Part shown: one piece after another, positions 1 to 12,044 of the stretch
Layout of the letters: every line of letters begins with the position of its first letter
Numbering within the stretch: the first letter of the stretch is position 1
Assembly: GCA_001574975.1 (NCBI GenBank)
Contig: KQ965760.1
Location: 59,660 to 123,659, forward strand
From: Gonapodya prolifera JEL478
Lineage: Eukaryota > Monoblepharomycota > Monoblepharidomycetes > Monoblepharidales > Gonapodyaceae
Reading direction: 5' to 3'
DNA length: 64,000 nucleotides
Program-made: the position numbers and the translations under genes
Notes under the pieces: model-generated
Databases searched by the model: none
Told to the model about the DNA's origin: nothing
The model's input: the letters and a program-made list of their open reading frames with translations, nothing else

Positions 1-870
1 TCCTGGTTTGATTCGCTCTGAATCGTTCAGATCGACTCCTTCAGATTCCTTCAGATTCATTCAGGCGCCCTCTTAAAATCCACGACCGTGTACCGAAAAA
101 TCAAGCAATTGTCTAGAAATATATCGGGAAACGAGAAGCACCTTTGTTAGAATCACACCATACAGCTGAAACTTACCCCCCCTTTGGCAGCAAATCGCAG
201 TCCCGAGTTCTGAGCCCTTCGTGAGAATATCACTTCCCTTCTACGGGCGTCTCTGCAATTAAACCTCATCCAAAGCGTATCCAGTCCATCCTCCAGGAAG
301 TTGGTCGAGCACGGTCAGAGCGCGCTCGGTCACGCGTATGCCAGTCGAGCCAGATGCCTGAAGATTCTTCACTCGCCCTTACTCTTCCTGGACCGTGTTT
401 TTGTCCCCGGTCTCTTCCGCCTTCTACCTAATTGTACTCCTTCGCAGCAGCTCTTTTTCACTCGAACCGGGCAGCGGCGCCTCGTGTAGAGCACTCAGCG
501 GTCGTCCTTAGAGCCACCTTGAGCCACTCCACCGGAGAAGATGAGGACACGCACAAAGCATGAAAGCCTTGACGAGGGGCATGATGCAGCCCTCGTTTGA
601 AAACCAGGGGGGTTCGGAGTCGGAGCCGTCCTTGCGCCTAACGCTCGCAGAGGACCTTCCGAAACTGAAAGAGCCACAAGGGAGGAGTAAGGTCAGGCCA
701 GCAGATCCTCCCTTTGTGTCCCGTGCGTTGGTCAAAACTTCTACCTTGACGCGTAACGGAAGAACGGGGCAAGCGAGTCGGGCAGACTGAGGTGCAGGAA
801 GTGGATGAGCACATAGAAGTTGTAAAGTCCAAGGTGGAGTAACGGTCGTGCTGGAGCCATTTCCTAGATG
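1..870. other. No gene recognised
   Basis: Only short overlapping open frames on both strands, none with a recognisable motif. The minus strand from about 640 to 870 could hold decayed C-terminal sequence of the kinase remnant immediately to the right, but no kinase motif can be read there. Confidence 0.4.
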
Positions 871-959
871 CTAATAACCACCGGAGGATTCCTCGCGTCC
901 CCTGGCCGTATCCACAAGGGTGCCGGATTGGTCTTGGTGGCGTCTGCCGGTGTGCCTAG

Positions 960-1950
960 TGAATGGCCGTCCCCTCGCAAAGGGTGAGCGTGACCACATA
1001 GGCGGCCGCGGGGAGCAAGACCGGAGATTCCTTCGGCAAGGCGAATAGTGGAGTCGAAACAATGAGCTACCCAGCCATCGCCTTGGTACGGACGATATGT
1101 TTCGGGTGCTGTCGTTGCGGGTGTTCATTCCACAAAACCGAGTCAGTTGCATAGACGCGTGGAGGGCTCACCAAAGTACGGAGGTGTGCCGCACGGACTT
1201 TGTATCAGCCTTGCTTGACCGTTTACTTTGAAGATATTTGCGAGACCGAAGTCAGTAAGTTTGAGGTTTCCCTGGGAATCGGGGAGGATGTTATGTCGCA
1301 CGGTTTGTATGATTGGCGACAAGTCGTAAAATTGTTCCCTCCGAACGACATACCTCAGACTTGAGATCACGGTGGCAAATGCCGTTGGAGTGAATGTACT
1401 CCTATCAAGAAATTCTCCAGAGTGGAGCCTCTAAAACAGCAACTTGCGAAGGAATTCACTTACCACTGCGTAGACGAGCTGTACAAAGTAGAGATGAGCA
1501 AGGTCCTCATCCATACCGACATCCGGAGCTGCATGGATTCTTTCGTGAGACGTTCGGGCGAGGTTCGACATGCCAGCGAAACCCACCAATGCCGTCGAAG
1601 AGCTCCCCTCCTTCAGCATACTCCATGAAGATGACAAAATTCCTCCCATTTTCAGAGTCCGCAACGAAATGAATGATGTTTGGGTGGTTCAAGTTCTTGA
1701 GGATGACAACTTCGCGGTTCAGATTGTTCTGCCGCTGCGGGTTGAGCCGCGAGACGTCGATTTTCCTTCGCAGCAATCCGAATGTCCGCTTGGAGACACA
1801 TGAGCGCAGGTGGACCCTTTTCCGTTCCAATCGCGGTACCGCTCAACTGTCCATTCCCCTCACTTTCCAAAGGTGCCTTCTCCCAGCGATCCGATCTGCT
1901 CGAACTTGAGCTTCGTGCCACCGTAATTCACAGTGTATCGGTCTGCCGGT
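960..1950 (-). pseudogene. CAMK-type Ser/Thr protein kinase (Chk1/Snf1-like), broken
   Basis: Read right to left, kinase subdomains appear in order but in different frames, separated by GT-AG-like introns. A glycine loop 'GSLGEGTFGK' lies near 1865-1900. The N-lobe has 'REVVILKNLNHPNI' and 'FMEYAEGGELFDGI' near 1610-1720. The catalytic loop 'HRDLKSE' is near 1353-1383, 'LKLTDFGLANIF' near 1230-1262, and an activation segment 'CGTPPYF' near 1173-1192. 'HPNIIHF' and 'EGGELFD' resemble Chk1-like CAMK kinases; the exact subfamily is inferred. The intron between 'HRDLKSE' and 'NILPDSQG' lacks a normal AG acceptor. After 'CGTPPYF' the APE region is lost and only a shifted relic like 'RPPMWSRS' follows near 1000-1015. 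This indicates a pseudogene or sequencing damage; an ancestral kinase is clear. Confidence 0.7.
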
Positions 1951-2068
1951 TGCCGGAGCATCGAGCTGGAGGTTTCAAGGAATTGCGAAGTCAATCTCAC
2001 ACAGCCCAAAGCCCAAAGACTCTGAAAACCGCGATTGAAATTTCAAGAAACCAACGAAATACTTTCTC

Positions 2069-3464
2069 TTAAAATACTTCTACAGTGGGCAACATCTCAT
2101 AAACTACAGCCTCCTCCCTGTAGAACGCCTCCTCACCGTGCTTCCATTCGAAATCCATCTTGCCAACTCCACTACCCTGCGCCTTCCGCAGCTTGTGCTT
2201 GGCAACATACTTACCAAGGGCAAAAGCGCACGTGATCCTAACAAAGGTAAATTCATTGCAAATTTTACAAGTTACAAACAAGGTTAAGCAGAACACTCAC
2301 CGTGGGTAACCTTCATCACACTCCTTCATCGCTGTTCCATGGTCAAGGTCGTTTGCACGCCACGCCCAGGCCTTGTTTCCTGTCATCTCGATAATGACGG
2401 AGTGATTCCATAACACGAAATCACCACCCGGATTTGGGTTCCGTTGGGGTCATTGTTGTTGGAGAAGCTGCAATTTCCAAAGTTCAAGATGGTCTGCCGA
2501 GTTCAAATACTGTTGCAATTTGACGCACCCAATAGAATATGGTAAAGTGTCCCTCTCATCCGTATGCATTTTGGTGACATAGTTTCTCCCAAAGTACATT
2601 GTAGAAGGTAATCCTGTTTGGTTGTATTAAACAGCGGCACGAAGTGAACATCATGCCAGAACTGATCTCGACCCACCTGTCTTTCACCAACGCCGACCAA
2701 CTTGGACCCAGAAGGGGAGCGATTGTATTTGCTTTGAAGAAGGTTGTTCTTGTCCCTTGTGGCCACATCACCGGTCTGGGGGGGATTTAACCGATGCCAT
2801 CGGAAATGAGCTTACATGAAGTGAAGTACCAAATCAAGAAAACAAAGCATACATCTTCGCTTAGTGTGGATCCATGGCATCGTACATGAAGCACATGACG
2901 AAGATATTGCTGTATCTCTGCTTCTCCAAGAATTCTGACAGGTTGAGAGTTTCCGCGGCACGTAATATATCATAGTTCCTGTGATGCCCCTAGCCTTTGT
3001 CAAACATGTTTACAAGAACGAGGATGCAGCAAACGCACTTATCATGTTCTTCCTTCAGTCCACCTCCCTCCACCACGCAAAATTTGCAGCGTCTTTTGGC
3101 AACAGCATCTCTATTACAAGCAACGATGATTCGGAGGATTTGCATCCGCTTATTTGAGCGATCCCAGTCAACATCCACGGCGTTTTCAATTATCCGAAGG
3201 GGTTGCTTCTGGCAAACACCAGCGGGCGTAAGCCCTCGAGAGAAGCCCCAGATTCTTGAGAGCGATAGCGCAAGCCTCTAAGCCGCAACTGGAAACGAGA
3301 GGTTGTGTCTGGAACAAAACTTGAGCCAGGATGGCACGAAACGGCACGATCAACGGGAGATGATAATCCTTCAGATCCGTGGAGATGCAAGAAAGGAGAA
3401 CGGCGACGATGGCGAAGAAGGCTCTCGGCCTCATGTTCGCTGCTTCTGGGATTTCACGAAGCAC
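2069..3464 (-). CDS. Unknown spliced gene, paralogue 1
   Basis: Several minus-strand exons in different frames form one gene because the same peptide blocks occur in the same order in a second gene at 57.9-59.9 kb. The blocks are 'KFCVVEGGGLK' (about 3075-3110), 'NRSPSGSKLVGVGER' (2685-2730), 'WNHSVIIEM..N.AWAWRA' (2360-2425) and 'ITCAFALGKYVAK' (about 2205-2240). A hydrophobic signal- or membrane-like stretch starts with 'MRPRAFFAIVAVLL' near 3430. Plausible introns begin GTGCGT after the KFCVV exon, GTGGGT after VGVGER and GTGAGT before ITCAF. No family is recognised; conservation between two diverged copies argues that the protein is real. At least one apparent frame change is not explained by a clean intron. 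It is divergently arranged with the RCC1-repeat gene to its right. Confidence 0.5.
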
Positions 3465-3724
3465 AGTTGGCAGCCGCTATCGTTTTTCGCGGGCTTCGAA
3501 CGGCCTCTTTCCGGGTGACAGCCTGGAAGCGATTGGACTTGATGCGACTCTTCGACGCTTTACCCATCGATGGAGTCAAATCAATGGGAATTCAGTTGTG
3601 TTCGATTGCTGCGGTTGCGGAGAATCATTTACCCGTGGTGTGAACGAAGGAAAGATTTTTTGACTTCATTTCCCATTATCCGGTCCCTCCGAACGACTGG
3701 CACTACGAGCGCGGAAATCAGACG

Positions 3725-5467
3725 ATGGAGAAAGCGGCAGTGCGATGCCTGAATTCGGCAGCAACCCGGCGATGGATCAGCCATGTGTCGAAAGCATCTT
3801 CGCTCCACCACATCCTCACCCATTCGCAATACACGCACCGCAGATGGTCGGGTACAGTCAGCGTCCCAAAAGATGACGCGTCAAGGACGAAGGTGTACAG
3901 CTGGGGCGGTGAGAGCACCCTGGGATGGTGAGGACCGACTCGAAAGACGGTTGGGCAGAAATGAATAGTCCGAACTCAACGTCGGGACACCAGGGCGGCA
4001 GGAATGCCATCTCTTTTGAATGCTCCTGTACCCTTGGACCTTCGATACCTGCTTCTCTCCTGCCTCGGCGCGTCTGACCTTCCGAGCTCGGCCACCATTG
4101 TCCCCACCCACATTGCGGCTGGCCACTCCCACACCCTCATTGCACTGACGGCCATTCCGACCACTCGTCCCTCGCCATCAGAACAGATCCCACTACCACG
4201 CTCCACCCTCCTCGCGTTCGGCCTGGTGACGTCCGGCCAGCTGGGTCTCGGGACACTCGGCACCGCCAGCAGACCCTTCGTGGCCGGTCTTGTGAAGATG
4301 TCAAACTCGGGACCTTGGATTCCCTCCGGTTGGTCGGTGCGTGCCCTCGCCGCGGGTCGACAGCATTCCCTTGTTGCGCTTGGACCAGACCTTCACTTCT
4401 CCGGGGACAGAGCCCCTACGTCATCCTTTGCCGGCGCCTTTTCAGGTCACGATATCGAATCATACACACGTCACGACGGTTCTGACGTCTTGTTCGCCTT
4501 CGGATCCTCCACCCTGGGCCAGCTCGGTCTTCAACGCGGGGTTTACCATTCCCCGATCCAGACCTTCATTCCCTCCGCGTCATCTCACCCGCTCCGCATT
4601 GATGCTTTGCATGCGGGGATGGACCACACTCTCGCGTTGACCTCATCACCTTCCTCCCTTGGAGGGCCCACCATCTGGACGACGGGGTGGTCAGCGGACG
4701 GCCAGTTGGGTCGTCCGTCCACCGTACCCAATGTCGAGCGGGATGGTTTTGACTCCGCGTGGGGAGCTGTGGATCTTTCTCCTCTTCTTGCGCCTTCATC
4801 GTCTCAGAACAACTCTCCAGCCAACCAACCCGACATCATCTCCATCTCAGTCGGGGCGGATTATACTCTTGTCATGCACACCTCGCCATCCTCCGTTGGC
4901 ACCGCCACCCACCCCAACCTCGCTACCTGGGGCAACTCTGAACATTCCCAAGGCCTCCTCGGACACCCTGTGGACGCCATTGCGGGCCCTGTCGAGGTAC
5001 ACCCACTCTCGCTGACCCCGGGCGCTCGTTTGGCCTCGATCTCCGCAGGAGGTGCATTCTCGCTCGTCCTGGACACTTCCTCAGCGGTGTGGGTCGCGGG
5101 ACAAGGAGCAGGATCACTGGGCTTGGGCGAAGGAGTTTGGGAGGCAAGAGAATTGAGGAAAGTCCATATCGCGAGGGACGATGACCGTGTGGTGAGAGTC
5201 AGGGCGGGACACGATCGCGGCTATGCGGTGACCCAACAGGGAGCGTTGATGGGGTGGGGAAGCAATCGAGGGGGGAGGTTGGGACTGGGATTTGGAGTGC
5301 GTGGTGACGTTGTATTGGCAGATAAAGGCGGAATGGATGTGGGAAGTGGAGCGGCAGGTAATGTGGCTTGGGAACCCCGGGAGGTGCCACGTCAACCTAG
5401 GACGAGGTGGGTGGATGTGGCGGTTGGTGGAGATTTCGCTTTGGGCGTTGCGATTGTGGACGAGTGA
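3725..5467 (+). CDS. Mitochondrial-type RCC1-repeat protein
   Basis: Two exons: 3725-3927, a 66-nt GTGAGG...CAG intron (3928-3993), then 3994-5467. The splice keeps frame (tg|g = Trp) and gives 558 residues. RCC1-like blades are marked by 'VYSWGGESTLGW', 'LLAFGLVTSGQLGLG', 'LFAFGSSTLGQLGL', 'IWTTGWSADGQLGR', 'LATWGNSEHSQGLLG', 'AVWVAGQGAGSLGLG' and 'LMGWGSNRGGRLGLG', consistent with a seven-bladed propeller. The first 40 or so residues are rich in Arg, Ser and Ala with hardly any acid, like a mitochondrial presequence. That suggests a relative of the mitochondrial RCC1-like group (yeast Fmp25, animal RCC1L) rather than the nuclear Ran exchange factor. The frame from exon 1 to stop is intact, so this is one of the best-preserved genes here. 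Placement in the mitochondrion is inferred from the N-terminus only. Confidence 0.88.
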
Positions 5468-5734
5468 AGGTGGCATGGAGTGGGGACTGGAATAGCCGGA
5501 CGCCTCCGTGTTCCCCGGATTGAGGGAGAATTGCCTCGATACAACGGTGTTAATTGGTCTTGCAATTCCACGGTGACAGACACAGCGTTCGTACCCATTA
5601 TATTCACTCATGTGTCGCAATGTTAATAGAAATCGTTTCATTGATTCATTTAGTTGATCTATTTAGCGAAGGGAGAAAGAGTGACTGTGCAGTCGATTGC
5701 AGGAATCAACACATGAAGACCTTTCCAGCAAACG

Positions 5735-6810
5735 ATGAGGGGAAAGCTGAACGCCAATAAACGGAAAACTGACGAACCGATCGATTTGAACGCGCTGAAC
5801 GGCCCCTCTCGTTCGATTGACGTGGACATGGACGATGGAAATGGTGAGGGAGGAGCCCGCGATGCGGCGGTTACGACGACGGAAAAAGAAGGACTCAACG
5901 GAGAAGAGGCCCTGAAAACAAGTTCAGTCTCTGGTAAGTGCTCCCACGAGCCCGTGAATTTCATGTCACGATGTGCTGACAACGTTTCGAATCGGTCTCG
6001 AACGTGGGTGACCGCTTCAGAAGCCATAAACGTTGATGGCTCTGCTGAAGTTTCGAAGCGCCCAAAGCGGGCCCAGAAAGCGAGCAAGGACGATACGTCC
6101 ACCACCCATCCTTCCAAGCGGCCTCGTCGTGCCCCCGCCTCCGGCGCGTCACCACAGGACGTCGATACCACGGGAGATGAACAGCTAGCGAAGAAACTCG
6201 CCTCAGAGTCCAGACGTCCTCGACGTGCGACAGCGGTGGCTGCGAAAGCTGCAATCAAGGCCGAGGTCGAGGACGACTCGAACGAGGAGAAGTTCCAGCC
6301 CCCAGTTGAAGAGGCGAAGTCTGCACAGTCTGGGAAAAGTACACCGGCTGGGAAGAAGAAACCTGGCAAAGCCAAAACGAAAGATGAGCGGGACTGGTCT
6401 TTGGAAGGTGCACTGAGGTCGCGTGACGGAGGGCTTGCCCAAATGTCTGAGAGTTCTGTTAGAGTGAGTATTTCGTATGGTCTACCAAGTCTGGCGAGCA
6501 TGAGGTGTTGAGCATTTGTTCGAAACAGGCCTACTTCCACCCGAACACGTTCTTCCAACTTCCGTTAGAAGACTGCGTCGAGCTCGCAGCTATGCTGCCC
6601 TCATTTGACGTGGCGCTATCGATTCCCTCACGACTATCCGCAGCCAGTGCCGAGACTATATCTGAAGAGGTGAGTCAAGTGGACACGTCCACCTCAACAG
6701 CACCTCCTGACTGGTCTGTTGATGGGAAACAGACGGGCGCAGACACCAGTACTGGACTTCTACCCGAAGACAAGAAGATTGACGGCGTTGCTATGGAAGT
6801 TTCAACCTGA
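5735..6810 (+). CDS. Nuclear basic protein with possible ASX-homology motif
   Basis: Start ATG at 5735 in an open frame rich in Lys, Arg and acidic residues ('NANKRKTDEPIDLN', 'KRPKRAQKASK', 'SKRPRRAP', 'SRRPRRATAVAAK'), typical of nuclear proteins with several NLS-like or AT-hook-like patches. A likely intron runs from GTAAGT at about 5935 to CAG near 6021. A second runs from GTGAGT near 6461 to CAG near 6530 and joins 'AQMSESSVR' to 'AYFHPNTFFQLPLEDC', followed by 'VELAAMLPSFDV'. The FF..LP......LLP-like pattern resembles the ASXH/DEUBAD domain of chromatin and deubiquitinase adaptors, but this is inferred from a short stretch. The final segment 'SAETISEE...VAMEVST' stays open with or without a third intron (GTGAGT at 6676). 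Neighbouring genes give no functional hint. Confidence 0.55.
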
Positions 6811-7649
6811 TAAGTGTCAACGAAGCGAGAGCACGCGGCGGAGTGCTAATGTTTGCGAAGATCTTCCCTCGACGTGCGCGCTCTTCATGAACATTATCAA
6901 AGCAATTACACAAGCGACTTTGCCCCCAAATACCCAATGGCGGTTTGGATGCCACCCCTGACGTCCATCGCGAGGAAAATTCTTTTGCGCCATTCTTCTT
7001 CTGGTACATCCTTCTTTGCCGCTAATGTCACTCATAATTCAGATAGTCTAGCACGCGATGTGTTGATTTTGAATGCAAATTCGATTTTGAAAATTTCTTC
7101 CACGAGTGATGCGAGAAGCCCTATATACGACGCGGTGGTAGAGGAGCAACAGCTTCTGTCTTTTCTCCTCCAACAAGCCTCCACCCGTCTAGTTTGTTAC
7201 GTTGTGCAATCGCGAGTGTTGGTAGGAAGCTGCTTGGTGCTTGCCTGAAATTGTCGGAGAAGCACAGTGAGAAAAATCGCTCATGTTTCTTACACTTCAC
7301 AGTGAGGGTACTTTATGGACGGACTCCGTTCAAGTCCAGAGAGAGGTTTTTCTCTGGCAACATTACAAAAGCAGAGATCCTACCGTTACCCCACCACAGC
7401 TAAACTGATACACATTATAATCAAGGTACGTCTTCGTCGGTTGGAACATTGTGGAACAGGGAGCAGAGTGAGGACAAACAATTGCATTTTTGTAAAGAAA
7501 GAAAGAAAATATACACATTGTCCTTTTTTGGATATGTCAAGCTTCAATCCTCCAAATTTTTGGTTCCCAGCTCGTTCCACTCCACCCGATGACCCACCGC
7601 ACTGACGCTAAAACATGGTCTCAAGCCCAGTGCCCCCTGCAGCAACTTT
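6811..7649. other. Intergenic stretch, no gene supported
   Basis: The longest plus frame here (6853-7248, 131 codons) and short minus frames show no motif or convincing splice structure. The region separates the convergent 3' ends of the basic nuclear protein and the SWI/SNF ATPase. On the minus strand I looked for the bromodomain expected after the ATPase and did not find it. Confidence 0.45.
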
Positions 7650-10600
7650 TCATACTAGCTTGAGTTTTTTGGGCCTTCCACGCTTGCTCCTCCCCCCGCC
7701 AATAAACATCTCATCCTCTTCGTCATCCTCGTATGCAAGCTCCTCAAACCGGTGCTTTCGATTACCTTTGCTTCCATTATCATTGTTCTGGCGCTTGTCA
7801 CCCAATAAGGAGTTGCCATTCATCATGTCGTTACCCTCTCCCTCATCACTCTCTTCCGAGTCTTCCCATTGCCTCTTTGCGAGCTCCTTTCCGTTGAGGG
7901 TCGCGCCTTCACGACTGCGGCGGCCACGGCCTTGGGTGTGTGGTGTCGAGAAGGTACTCGCCATTAGTAGTCTCCTCCTCCACTCGGCGCCCTCATCGGT
8001 CTCATCTTCATCACCCTCTCCTGCTCCATCCTCACCACTGCCGGCCCCAAAAAGAGAGCGCAGGAATTCATCACTCTCCTTGTTCGTGGATTTGTTGTCA
8101 GACTTGCCGGCTTGAAGACCCTGCTGTCCATATCAAGCCCGGCCAAGGATGTTCTCCTCCACCGAATTGAGTGACACCAAGCGGAAAATTTTGACCTCTT
8201 TCGTCTGACCAGTACGGTGGGCACGATCTTGGGCCTGTAAGTCCTGTTGAGGGTTCCTGTACAGCCAAGTAAGAATGACGGTGAGACAAAATTGGAGACC
8301 ACCATGTCACGCACAAATCGGAATCGAAAATGATCACTGTGTCGGCAGCTTGCAGGTTCAACCCCAATCCACCAACCTTTATCGATAAAATGAACAGCTT
8401 GAACTCGGTGTTGTCGGGATCGTTGAACCTCCTCATCATTTCTGCACGGGACTTAGACTTTGTTCTGCCGTCCAGTCGAAAGACTTTGTTACCTCGGTAT
8501 TCGCAAAACTCTGCAAATATGTCCACGACATTGGTCTGTGATGGTCGAAAGACAAAGGTAATCAGAATCTGCCGAATTACGCGAGAGAGTGACAATCTCA
8601 CCATTTGGAAGAACATCAAGACTTTGTGTCCCGTTGCGAAGAACTTTGGAAACACCCTGTCCAAAAGCTCAAACTTTCCCGACACCCTGTAGAGCAACAT
8701 CTTGTTGGTCCATGCTTGGTCGACAGCATTTCGCACTTCTTGGAAGACAAAGGGATGTTTGCAAACTTTACGCAAGTGCATGTCCGCGTTATTGAGACTA
8801 TTGACACCGGACCTGGACAATTGTCAAGGAGATACGGTGCCATCGTTTATCTATCACATGGATTCGAGTTGAAGCACAACGATACTTAGGTGGATTTCCC
8901 TGCCTGTGCCTCAATCGGCAACACGCCATTGCCTCTTGATTTGGTCGTAAAGACGTTGTTGCAGAATGCTGAATCGACAGTTTATAACTTTTCCCGTTTT
9001 TCTCTGGAAGCTGAGACTCCACGTCGTTTTTGAGCCGACGCAGCAGGAAAGGCCTTAGCACCTTGTGGAGTCGCTTTATGATCAGCAATTGCTCTTCTTC
9101 GTTCAAGGCAACGTTGTTTTGGCTCAATCCAGCGACAGCTTGTCCCTTGAATGGGCTTTTCAGAAAGAGTAAAGAAAGGTGAGTACCATTGTTTGAGGTG
9201 AAAACGAACTCCAACACACCTGTTGAACCACTCATCAAATGTCTTGGCGGAGTCAAATATTTTCGGACAAATGAGGTTAAGTAGCGACAAGAGCACTGGA
9301 AGATTATGTTTGAAGAGGTTTACCGGTCAGAATAAGGCGGTGCCGGCTGCTGTAGTGCTTCGTGAGATCTGCACCAATTTCGCCTCCTTGTTCTTCATAC
9401 GATGGCCCTCTACGGATTTGGGTTAAGAAAGATGCACAGCAGCGTTCGTGTCAATAGGGCCCAATCCGACTAATTCGATGCATCACAACTTACCATCGAT
9501 AATCATGTAGGCCCATTTGATCTTGCTCAAATAGCGCCGATCAGTGTTTCTGGTGATGAAGTCGTAAGTTGTTAGCAGCACGTTGAAGTTTCCTCCCATT
9601 ATCTCCTTTTGAAGCGCTTTGCGTGCCTCCTGAGCCACGTTGTAGACGACTTTGGTAATGGTTGGGGCCCATTTTTCGAACTCGCTCGCCCAGTTGGAGA
9701 GGGTCGAAAGAGAAACAATGAGTAGAAAGGGACCCGGTTGGCACTTCCGCTCGACGAGGTACGAAATGAGAGAAATGGTTTGAATTGTTTTACCCAAACC
9801 TGGCAGAACGTGGACGGCATTATGAATCCTATCAGCAATCCAATATTATCAATCAGCTACTCACTCATTTCATCTGCTAGTATACCATTCAGCCTGCTAT
9901 TGTGCAAGCTGTCCATCCACTCGAGACCTTTGATTTGGTACTCCTTCAAGCGACCACCCGAAAGGATGTTAGGCTGGGTCGAGACCGACTCCACGATTCT
10001 GTGCGCCACGCCGTAGTAGTCGAGCTTTCCTGTCTTTCTCCACCTCTCCGAAGCTTGGGCTGCCGCACTGACACCATTTGGATCCCCGCGTCTTCCTCAT
10101 CATCCTCGAGCAAAGATTCCTCGTCCAGCTCGATCCGCTCGTCACTAGCTATTGCCTTTTGTTATGCGAGCGCTTGAGTGGAGAGATTTTGGAGGAATTC
10201 TGACGTTTGGTTGAGATCGACACAATGCAGGTGTCCTTTGATGATTGGTGGTAAGCTTCTTCGTCTGTAAACGGGTGGGAGACGGAAGACGATGAGATGC
10301 GTCCCGAAAATAAAAAAGCAATATCACGTGTGCCAATGAAGTCCAGCTCTCTCTTCCAACAATCCGGAGGTGTGCAAAGTGCATGGTTTCGCAAACCCAT
10401 TCGAAACACGTATGGTCCACTTAACCATGTGTGTCCAAGAATTGATCGACAATTGCAAGGTCCACTCAAAACTTACCATCCTCCTGGAGCGCCCGCAATC
10501 TCTCCTTGCTGTTCCTCCCGACCCGCAATTTCTCGTCTCTCTCGACGCGTGCATGCAGCCTGACGACGGCTAGTCCGAGCCTCTGCATCCTCACATGGCG

Positions 10601-11122
10601 TTTTTTGTGCCAGCTCTTGACTTCATCAGCCTGCTGAGCCACCCCCTCGAAGAATTCCAGCTGGCGCGCTTTCTTCTTGCGCTCTCTGTCGACCCTTTGC
10701 TGCTTCTCGAGTTGATCCATCGACCTCACCTCGCGAATCGTGGCTCTCTTGGGCATCTTGAGTGCGGCGCGGTCCAGCGACACGAGCGGGAGCATGGACG
10801 AGGAGCGAGTATGTGCCACGAGGACAGCGCGACGGATCTCTCGCTGCAACGGAAGGAGTTTCGGGGCCTTGAGCTCCGTCACGGCGCGAAGTTTGAGCTG
10901 AGAGGGAGTCGCGATGTGGTTCTTGATGTCGACCGATAGATCCGCGAGGGGTTCGCCTCGGATTCCCCTTGGTAGCTTCTCGAGCTCTCCAATGCGCGCC
11001 TGGATGCGGCTATAAAGTCCGTGCTCACGCTCTCGGGCGAAAACAGCAGGATCCATGGCGGGCGGGGCAATTGCAGGAATGAGGGTGCGGTGCAGGAAAG
11101 CAGCGTGGAGGGTATGTGACAC
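7650..11122 (-). CDS. SWI/SNF-RSC ATPase (Snf2/Sth1 type), frame-disrupted
   Basis: Domain order matches Snf2/Sth1 rather than ISWI. The HSA domain (about 10470-10730) has '[20 protein letters not shown]'. A linker reads '[15 protein letters not shown]' (about 9925-9955). Motif I is joined across an intron as '[14 protein letters not shown]' (9790-9880), then '[18 protein letters not shown]'. The DEGH box spans an intron (9420-9495), followed by '[12 protein letters not shown]', '[14 protein letters not shown]' and, in the helicase-C half, '[19 protein letters not shown]' and '[19 protein letters not shown]' (8310-8500), then '[13 protein letters not shown]'. The C-terminus ends with an AT-hook-like '[10 protein letters not shown]'; no bromodomain is seen. 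The product would be the DNA translocase that remodels nucleosomes. Single-base frame slips occur near 9370, 9305, 8990 and 8135, and a stop lies between HSA and linker. It is either a pseudogene or an essential gene damaged by sequencing error. Motif I has Ser for the usual first Gly. Confidence 0.85.
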
Positions 11123-12044
11123 GGTCGAGGTAGAAGTGCGAATGGATTTGAGTTTTTGCTGATGCGGAATAGTCGTTCTTTGTGTGCATCAGAAGGCGAT
11201 GATTCAGTTTGCTGGGTGGAAGGGTCTCGTTCACCGTGAGGAAGAAGAGAAGACACAGCTGGTTCGGGTGCCGATTGAGACTGGTGCGATGTTGGGATTC
11301 CACCGGTGAGTGGTTTGGGCGAGTTAGACGTGACCTTTGACTCGAGCGTAAGTCTGGGGAAAAGGCATCGCGAAAAGTAGTTGGGAAGAAGATATATGAA
11401 GGGTGGAAGTGGATTGGGGATGATTCCGTGGTTGCAACGAGAGGGAAAATGAAGAAAAGAGGCAAAGAGAGAATCGCAGAGAGAATGGAGAGGGATGGGC
11501 GAGGGATGAGCGATTGGGCGGTGAAGCTTTGGTGGGGTTCTGAGGCCTCCCCGCTCACCCTCTCCTGATGCATCTGAAGTCGAAGATTTGGCGTCTGAGG
11601 GTGACAATTTGATCCTGAGAGAAGGGTCCAGCACCAGAAACACTCTCTCATTTATCGCGGTAGACGGAGATGCCTCCTTCACTGGTTGGGAGTGAATAAA
11701 GTCCGCACAGTGACACACAAACAAACTTGGCACGCCGTTACTCCCGCAATATAAAATTTTCACACTACCAAGAGTACACAGGTCCTGCGTGGTAAATTAG
11801 CCTTGACTCCAACGACGTCCTTCGTTGCGTCGACTGACTGGACGTCACCACATACCTGGTTTGCTGCGTCAGGGGGCAGGTAGCTACTAGACCGTCGGGG
11901 TCACCAAGAAAGAAAGGGAAGTAGCAAGCACCACCTGCTCTACCTTTTATTATGCACCGCCTACCCCACCTGCGACCCTTTGTCGCATGTCCGTGAGGTG
12001 CTTCTTTCAAGCATCTTTCCTCCTTCGATTCACGAGACACCGTC
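11123..12044. other. Upstream region of the ATPase gene; no separate gene
   Basis: A long minus-strand frame (10879-11763) overlaps the ATPase N-terminus in another frame. It is Ser/Pro-rich ('SQSAPEPAVSSLLPHGER'), so it may be an extra N-terminal exon or simply 5' leader. No QLQ domain could be read. From 11765 to 12044 nothing is supported. Confidence 0.35.

Noticed and set aside
7615-8115. A 166-codon plus-strand Ser/Pro-rich frame
   Set aside because: It is antisense to the acidic and basic C-terminus of the ATPase gene and simply mirrors its codon bias.
7650-11122. ISWI-type remodeller
   Set aside because: HSA domain upstream and the sequence of the helicase motifs match Snf2/Sth1; no HAND-SANT-SLIDE region is present.
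10879-11763. A 294-codon minus-strand frame as a separate gene
   Set aside because: It overlaps the N-terminal exon of the SWI/SNF ATPase in another frame and is low-complexity. At most part of it is an extra N-terminal exon.
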